A program made the translations under genes and the position numbers. A stretch of DNA of 37,457 nucleotides from Cytobacillus praedii. Lineage in GTDB: Bacteria > Bacillota > Bacilli > Bacillales > Cytobacillaceae. The DNA is taken from contig NZ_LMBX01000038.1 in assembly GCF_001439605.1 (NCBI RefSeq), positions 235 through 37,691 on the forward strand, given 5' to 3'. Of the stretch, positions 33,702-37,457 are shown one piece after another. The notes below the pieces were generated by a model. It worked only from the letters and a program-made list of their open reading frames with translations, made no database searches and had not been told where the DNA came from. How positions within the stretch are numbered: position 1 is the first letter of the stretch; each line of letters begins with the position of its first letter.

Positions 33702-33965
33702 ATGATGCAAAAGCAAGAAATAAACCTACAGCTTGTATCCAAGCTAAATGAGTGGGACCCCTTTCAAATCGGGGAAGGCAATTATGATACAGAAATAGCT
33801 GACGTGATTCAGGCTGTTCATGATATGGATGATAAGGAAAGACTGGCAAAAAAAATTCAGGCAATCTACGAATTTTCCTTCGAGCAGGTAATTCCGCTAA
33901 CAGATTGCGAAGAAATTACTGGAAAAATCATCGCAATCAAAAATAGTGGTTCTTGCAGATTATAA
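33702..33965 (+). CDS. yugE: YugE-like protein (DUF1871)
   Basis: 87 aa, soluble and acidic. The DUF1871 pattern NEWDPF, IADVIQAVHDM, AKKIQAIYEFSFEQ is visible. Function unknown. AAAAGGTG precedes two consecutive ATGs, 33702 and 33705; either could be used. It is next to yugF, as in B. subtilis, but in the opposite orientation. Confidence 0.85.
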   Translation: MMQKQEINLQLVSKLNEWDPFQIGEGNYDTEIADVIQAVHDMDDKERLAKKIQAIYEFSFEQVIPLTDCEEITGKIIAIKNSGSCRL

Positions 33966-33979
33966 ATTTAACAAATAGA

Positions 33980-34015
33980 AAATCACCCTTACAGACTGGA
34001 AAAGGGTGATTTTTA
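33980..34015. terminator. bidirectional terminator between yugE and yugF
   Basis: AAATCACCCTT (33980-33990) pairs with AAGGGTGATTT (34002-34012), followed by TT on the plus strand; convergent genes share it. Confidence 0.88.
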
Positions 34016-34834
34016 TTTGTATTCATCTACGAATTTTTTTATATGGAATAGAACGTCTTCTGGCTTTTCTTCAGGAACAAGATGGCCAGTTTCTTTTAGC
34101 ACAATCAGTTTGGAGTTATTTAAATCCTTATGCAGCTGCCTTCCAATGTTTAGTGGAACAACTTTATCATGCTCTCCCCAAATTAGAAGGCAGGGGGTAT
34201 GTATCTTATGAAGTTTTTCAATTGGCAAGTCTCCTTCCCGATCCCGAATCATTCTTGTCAGTGCGTGGAAGATACGATCCTCTAAGAAAGGTTCTAAATA
34301 CCCTTTTTCCATTTCCTTATCTATTTTTGCATGGTCATAAACGACATTTCTTAAGTTCTTCTCCACACCTGATTTTTCAAGATAACGTTTAATAAATAGA
34401 TGGAAAAAAGGAAGATAGCTTGAGAAAATAAGGGAAGGATTTGACCTTTTGAGATAGGCAGAGCTGCATAATAAAACACATTGGGCAATGAGATCAGGCC
34501 GTAAGTAAGCGGCATTTAAGGCGATTTGGCCACCCATAGAATGTCCAATGATTATGATATCTTTCAATTGCAGGCTTTCACAAAGCTTGATAACAGTGGT
34601 TGAATGATTTTCGTATGAATAAGTGTAGGTTGTGGACTTCCCGCTTTTACCAAAGGGAGGCAAATCAACGGAAATCACATTAAACTCAGTTTTTAAAAGC
34701 GGAATAAGGTGTCTGTAGCTAAAGGTAGAAGAAAGAAAACCATGCAGTAAAACAACAGTCCTTTTTGAATGGGCATGAAAGGATGATTCGTAATAAATTT
34801 CATTTCCATTAAGGGTTACTAAATTGCTGTCCAT
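34013..34834 (-). CDS. yugF: Alpha/beta hydrolase YugF
   Basis: 273 aa, the same length as B. subtilis YugF. Oxyanion motif LLHGF (29-33), nucleophile elbow GHSMGG (97-102, Ser99), acid WGEHDKVVP, and catalytic His in ETGHLVPEEKP near the C-terminus. There is no signal peptide, so it is probably a cytosolic carboxylesterase; the substrate is unknown. The start ATG 34834 follows AGAAGGAGG. A terminator-capped micro-ORF lies directly upstream on the same strand. Confidence 0.92.
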   Translation of the reverse strand: MDSNLVTLNGNEIYYESSFHAHSKRTVVLLHGFLSSTFSYRHLIPLLKTEFNVISVDLPPFGKSGKSTTYTYSYENHSTTVIKLCESLQLKDIIIIGHSMGGQIALNAAYLRPDLIAQCVLLCSSAYLKRSNPSLIFSSYLPFFHLFIKRYLEKSGVEKNLRNVVYDHAKIDKEMEKGYLEPFLEDRIFHALTRMIRDREGDLPIEKLHKIHTPCLLIWGEHDKVVPLNIGRQLHKDLNNSKLIVLKETGHLVPEEKPEDVLFHIKKFVDEYK

Positions 34835-34893
34835 CTTCTATTCCTCCTTCTGGGCTTATGAATAGTATGCTAGGAATTATATGTAAAAACAAT

Positions 34894-34924
34894 AAAAAAG
34901 GGACAAACCATTTTAGATTTGTCC
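34894..34924 (-). terminator. terminator upstream of yugF, after the micro-ORF
   Basis: On the minus strand GGACAAA pairs with TTTGTCC (34918-34924 with 34901-34907) and is followed by CTTTTTTATT. It is positioned to end a minus-strand transcript that begins between yugF and yugI. Confidence 0.75.
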
Positions 34925-34993
34925 GTTCAAAAAAGGGGGGAATACTAGAAAGCTTATAAAATAAGGATAACCAAGTTTCACTTTTTTATACAT
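34913..34993 (-). CDS. Possible 26-aa micro-ORF in front of yugF
   Basis: ATG 34993 has AAAAAAGGA 8 nt upstream. 26 codons follow: a basic start (MYKKVK), then a hydrophobic stretch (YPYFISFLVFPPFL), and TAA. The stop lies in the loop of the terminator at 34894-34924, the same layout as the other short genes in this window. No -35/-10 pair is obvious, and no family is recognised. It could be a small membrane peptide, a leader peptide controlling read-through into yugF, or chance. Confidence 0.42.
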   Translation of the reverse strand: MYKKVKLGYPYFISFLVFPPFLNGQI

Positions 34994-35067
34994 GGGTTAA
35001 ATCCTTTTTTAAAACATAATTAAAGAATTCGCGCACAAAATAGAATAACGCCATATATAAATAACTT

Positions 35068-35096
35068 TTGAAAAACGAGCCCATCTATGATATAAT
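35068..35096 (+). promoter_or_regulatory. sigma-A promoter of yugI
   Basis: TTGAAA (35068-35073), a 17-bp spacer, TATAAT (35091-35096) with the extension TGa. Confidence 0.82.
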
Positions 35097-35147
35097 TTTT
35101 AATTGCGAATAAAAACGAAAAATAATATAAAATTTAGGAGTGTTTTC

Positions 35148-35528
35148 ATGTCTGAAAAAATCGAAGTAGGAAGTGTTATTACAGGAAAGGTAACTGGAGT
35201 TCAACCTTACGGTGCGTTTGTAGCTTTAGATGAAAATACACAAGGACTTGTTCATATCTCAGAGGTAACTCATGGTTTCGTAAAAGATATTAATGAATTT
35301 CTTAAAGTGGGCGATGAAGTAAACGTAAAGGTTTTATCTATTGATGAAGAAGCAGGTAAAATTGGTTTATCGATCCGTGCAACAGAGGAAGCACCAGCTA
35401 TTGAAGCAAAGGTTAAAAAGCCTCGTAAGCGTCAAGCGGCACCGATTAAAGTGGAAAATGATTCTGCGCAAGGATTTAATACTCTAAAAGATAAGCTTCA
35501 AGAGTGGATTAATCAATCTCAAGCTTAA
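35148..35528 (+). CDS. yugI: S1-domain RNA-binding protein (general stress protein 13)
   Basis: 126 aa. An S1 domain fills about residues 6-75 (VGSVITGKVTGVQPYGAFV, GLVHISEVTHGFV, GDEVNVKVLSIDEEAGKIGLSIR). A basic linker (KKPRKRQ) and short helical end follow. B. subtilis YugI (GSP13) is a similar size and associates with ribosomes. The start ATG 35148 has TAGGAGTG upstream and matches the family start; an upstream in-frame codon at 35103 lies within the promoter's start region. Confidence 0.93.
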   Translation: MSEKIEVGSVITGKVTGVQPYGAFVALDENTQGLVHISEVTHGFVKDINEFLKVGDEVNVKVLSIDEEAGKIGLSIRATEEAPAIEAKVKKPRKRQAAPIKVENDSAQGFNTLKDKLQEWINQSQA

Positions 35529-35538
35529 TGAATAAACT

Positions 35539-35576
35539 AAAACTCCTCTGTCATTTGTGGCAGAGGAGTTTTAGTT
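35539..35576. terminator. terminator of yugI
   Basis: AAAACTCCTCTG (35539-35550) pairs with CAGAGGAGTTTT (35561-35572). The sequence from 35580 to 35706 holds a GCCC/GGGC short dyad (about 35653-35665) and no gene. Confidence 0.9.
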
Positions 35577-35706
35577 TCTTATATATTAAGAACGTATCAT
35601 TCTCTATTCGGTGTAGACGGAAATTCAGGAATTTAGTGTGACGGACAGCATGCCCAATTTCGGGCAAGTGCGACAGGATACGGCTTCCATTTGGGCGTAA
35701 GGGCAG

Positions 35707-37128
35707 CTAGTCCTCTGTTTTTGCCCTTTCAAGGTTTGTTGATTGGCGAGTTTTCTTTAAACGGTACTGAAGGTTTTGTCTGCTCATTCCTAGGGATTTT
35801 GCAGCTTTGGTGATATTGTTATGGTGGTAGGTTAACACCTTCTGTAAGTAGTTCGATTCAATTTCCTCCATATATTGATTTAATGGCTTTATATCGCTGC
35901 TATTTTCATTCATAACAGGCTGGTTTTGGTTATCTGCTTTAAATTGAGGCTTGTTGCGGAAATGAATGGGTAAGTGTGAATATGAAATGGTATTCTCATA
36001 TTCAATCAAGTTCATTGCTCCCTCAATTACATGCTCAAGCTCTCGTACATTACCAGGCCATTCATACTGCTTAAAGCTATTTAGTACCTTCTCATCGACC
36101 GCTTTGACCATCATTCCGAATAACTGATTATATTTTTCAATAAAGAACTGAATCAGGTCAGAAATATCCTTTTTTCTCTCTCTTAATGGAGGGATAAATA
36201 GGGAAACAACACTTAGTCTATAATATAAGTCTTTCCGGAGTCTTCCCTCAGAAATAGCATCTATTGGATCCTCATTAATCGTGGCGATTATTCTGACGTC
36301 GATTTTCCGATCCTTCGTGTCACCTATGCGGCGGACTGTTTTTTCTTGTATGGAGCGTAAAAGCTTTGCCTGCAGGGCAGGATTAAGTGAGTTAATTTCA
36401 TCTAATAGCAACGTTCCGCCTTCCGCTTGTTCAAATAAACCTGGACGTTCGATAGCTCCTGTAAAGGCTCCTTTTTTTGTTCCGAAAAGCAACCCTTCAA
36501 TTAGGCTATCTGGAAGTGCGGCGCAATTTTGTGAGATAAATGGTTTGGCTGAACGTATACTGCCATTATGAATACTTTGTGCAAAAAGCTCTTTACCGGT
36601 TCCTGTATCTCCGATAATTAGGATGGATGAATTTGTCCTCGTCGCTCTTTTGCTTGCCTCGATCACATCCTTGATTTCATTGCTGCTCCCGATGATGCTA
36701 TCGAATGTGTAGCGTGTATCACTTTGTTTATTCATATTTTCTCTAATCAGTTTTTCAAGCTTAGTGACATCACGTGCAATTTCGATAGCTCCAATTCTGT
36801 CCTCCTCTTCGACGATAGGGAAGGTATTATTAATCGTCGTTATCTCTTGTCCGCGATTATTAAAATACGTTTGCTTTGCATTGATGATTGTTTCCCCTTT
36901 TGTAAGGGCCTTTATAAGTGTACTATATTCATTTTTATGAAAAGAAAAGACATCTAAGAGGTCTTTATCAAGAACGTCTTCAAACTTCATCCCCTCGATT
37001 TCAGCCATTTTTCTGTTATAAATCATTGTTTTTCCTTCATGGTTTACTGCATGGATTCCAATATCGATTTCATTAAGTATTTTATCGAAAAATTTTAATT
37101 GTACGGGAGTTAAATGTTCGTTCCTCAT
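35707..37128 (-). CDS. rocR: Sigma-54-dependent activator RocR (arginine/ornithine catabolism)
   Basis: 473 aa, in three parts. PAS-type sensor domain about 10-125 (DEFINING motifs such as FNNRGQEITTINNTFPI). AAA+ domain with Walker A GDTGTGKE (173-180), the sigma-54 contact loop GAFTGA (220-225) and Walker B TLLLDE (239-244). C-terminal Fis-type HTH (NNITKAAKSLGMSRQNLQYR). It closely resembles B. subtilis RocR, which senses ornithine or citrulline and activates roc genes. ATG 37128 has AAGGAGG 6 nt upstream; longer in-frame starts cross the operator region and lack an SD. It is divergent from rocA. Confidence 0.93.
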   Translation of the reverse strand: MRNEHLTPVQLKFFDKILNEIDIGIHAVNHEGKTMIYNRKMAEIEGMKFEDVLDKDLLDVFSFHKNEYSTLIKALTKGETIINAKQTYFNNRGQEITTINNTFPIVEEEDRIGAIEIARDVTKLEKLIRENMNKQSDTRYTFDSIIGSSNEIKDVIEASKRATRTNSSILIIGDTGTGKELFAQSIHNGSIRSAKPFISQNCAALPDSLIEGLLFGTKKGAFTGAIERPGLFEQAEGGTLLLDEINSLNPALQAKLLRSIQEKTVRRIGDTKDRKIDVRIIATINEDPIDAISEGRLRKDLYYRLSVVSLFIPPLRERKKDISDLIQFFIEKYNQLFGMMVKAVDEKVLNSFKQYEWPGNVRELEHVIEGAMNLIEYENTISYSHLPIHFRNKPQFKADNQNQPVMNENSSDIKPLNQYMEEIESNYLQKVLTYHHNNITKAAKSLGMSRQNLQYRLKKTRQSTNLERAKTED

Positions 37129-37153
37129 ATCTAACCTCCTTAATTGATTTTTC

Positions 37154-37176
37154 AGATGCAATTTTATTTTGCGTCT
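37154..37176. promoter_or_regulatory. Upstream activating site 1 (imperfect palindrome)
   Basis: AGATGCAA (37154-37161) and TTGCGTCT (37169-37176) are complementary except at one position. Centre to centre it is about 32 bp, three helical turns, from site 2, and 26 bp from the rocR start. Confidence 0.65.
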
Positions 37177-37188
37177 TAGTTTAGAAAA

Positions 37189-37206
37189 ATGCAAATATAT
37201 TTTGCA
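37189..37206. promoter_or_regulatory. Upstream activating site 2 (perfect 18-bp palindrome)
   Basis: ATGCAAATATATTTGCAT is fully self-complementary. It shares the ATGCAA/TTGCAT arms with site 1 and is about 50 bp upstream of the -24 element. The arms fit the tandem RocR binding sites known for B. subtilis roc promoters. Confidence 0.72.
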
Positions 37207-37243
37207 TCGGTAAATAAAAATGCTGATTGGATATAGTTTTTAA

Positions 37244-37260
37244 TTTTGGCATATTTCTTG
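37244..37260 (+). promoter_or_regulatory. sigma-54 (-24/-12) promoter of rocA
   Basis: TTGGCA with GG at 37247-37248 and TTGC with GC at 37259-37260, exactly 10 nt between the invariant doublets, 40 bp before the rocA start. Confidence 0.85.
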
Positions 37261-37299
37261 CAATGATTACTAGTTGAAACGATAGAGGGGGATGAAAAC

Positions 37300-37457
37300 A
37301 TGGTACAACCATACAAACATGAACCATTTACTAATTTTAAGTTGGAAGAAAATCATCAAGCCTATTTAACTGGTTTAAAGACAGTTGAAAGCTATTTAGG
37401 AAAAGACTACGATTTAGTCATCGATGGAGAGCGCATCTCTACAGAAGATAAGATCGT
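37300..37457 (+). CDS. rocA: 1-pyrroline-5-carboxylate dehydrogenase, N-terminal fragment
   Basis: The first 52 codons only; the window ends inside the gene. The start [13 protein letters not shown] and the segment [15 protein letters not shown] match RocA of Bacillus, the enzyme that oxidises pyrroline-5-carboxylate (glutamate semialdehyde) to glutamate in arginine, ornithine and proline degradation. ATG 37300 follows GAGGGGG. Catalytic residues lie beyond the window. The sigma-54 promoter and RocR-type sites directly upstream support the identification. Confidence 0.88.
   Translation, partial: MVQPYKHEPFTNFKLEENHQAYLTGLKTVESYLGKDYDLVIDGERISTEDKI

Noticed and set aside
282..37457. Insertion sequence, prophage, tRNA or rRNA genes
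   Set aside because: No transposase, integrase or phage-like product is encoded, and no tRNA cloverleaf or rRNA segment was seen on either strand.

Overview
The window is chromosomal DNA from an endospore-forming member of the Bacillaceae. It is AT-rich, has strong AAGGAGG-type ribosome binding sites, many GTG/TTG starts, and stem-loop/T-run terminators after most genes. Most genes are recognisable as Bacillus subtilis orthologues in B. subtilis-like neighbourhoods (yutM-yumC-yumB-yuiABCD-pepA-yuiF; ald; yuxO-mrp; yufK-pbpD-kapD-kapB-patB; yugE-yugF-yugI). The non-coding gaps hold degenerate dispersed repeats of the kind common in Bacillus/Cytobacillus-like genomes. The species cannot be fixed from the sequence alone. 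I had no searches available, so all orthology calls are from recognition.

Layout. 1-235 is a 51-52 bp tandem repeat. 282-10992 is the yut/yum/yui region: a DUF2225 protein, the Fe-S carrier YutM, ferredoxin-NADP reductase YumC, type II NADH dehydrogenase YumB (with a Rex-like operator upstream), the CxxC mini-protein YuiA (42 aa), YuiB, the 3D-domain protein YuiC, YuiD, a DUF309 protein, leucyl aminopeptidase, the transporter YuiF and a RacA-like protein. 11286-14165 carries a small polyhydroxyalkanoate group (class IV-type PhaC, a short PhaR-like partner and an SDR reductase). Alanine dehydrogenase follows, then a T-box leader with a proline (CCU) specifier that drives a second, archaeal/eukaryotic-type prolyl-tRNA synthetase.

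17665-19231 holds a Gly/Pro/Tyr-rich small protein, an unrecognised protein whose best start is ATA, and thioesterase YuxO. 19390-25122 is the complete seven-gene mrpABCDEFG antiporter operon on the minus strand, followed by a DUF1646 transporter. 26727-30781 contains a small anchored protein, YufK, the class A penicillin-binding protein PbpD, KapD and KapB. 31021-34834 contains a small membrane protein, a Cu/Zn SOD-like lipoprotein with all metal ligands present, PatB, YugE and YugF. The end has the S1-domain protein YugI and a divergent rocR-rocA pair with two palindromic upstream activating sites and a sigma-54 promoter; rocA is cut by the window end.

Most of the window is ordinary core genome. 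The less ordinary signals are regulatory: inverted repeats that pair with Shine-Dalgarno sequences in read-through transcripts (yuiB and the 17665 gene), a hairpin element present in the 5' leaders of two minus-strand ORFs, a terminator-capped 26-codon micro-ORF upstream of yugF, and the rocR-rocA control region. I found no phage, insertion sequence, CRISPR array, tRNA or rRNA, and no clear new defence or metabolic system.
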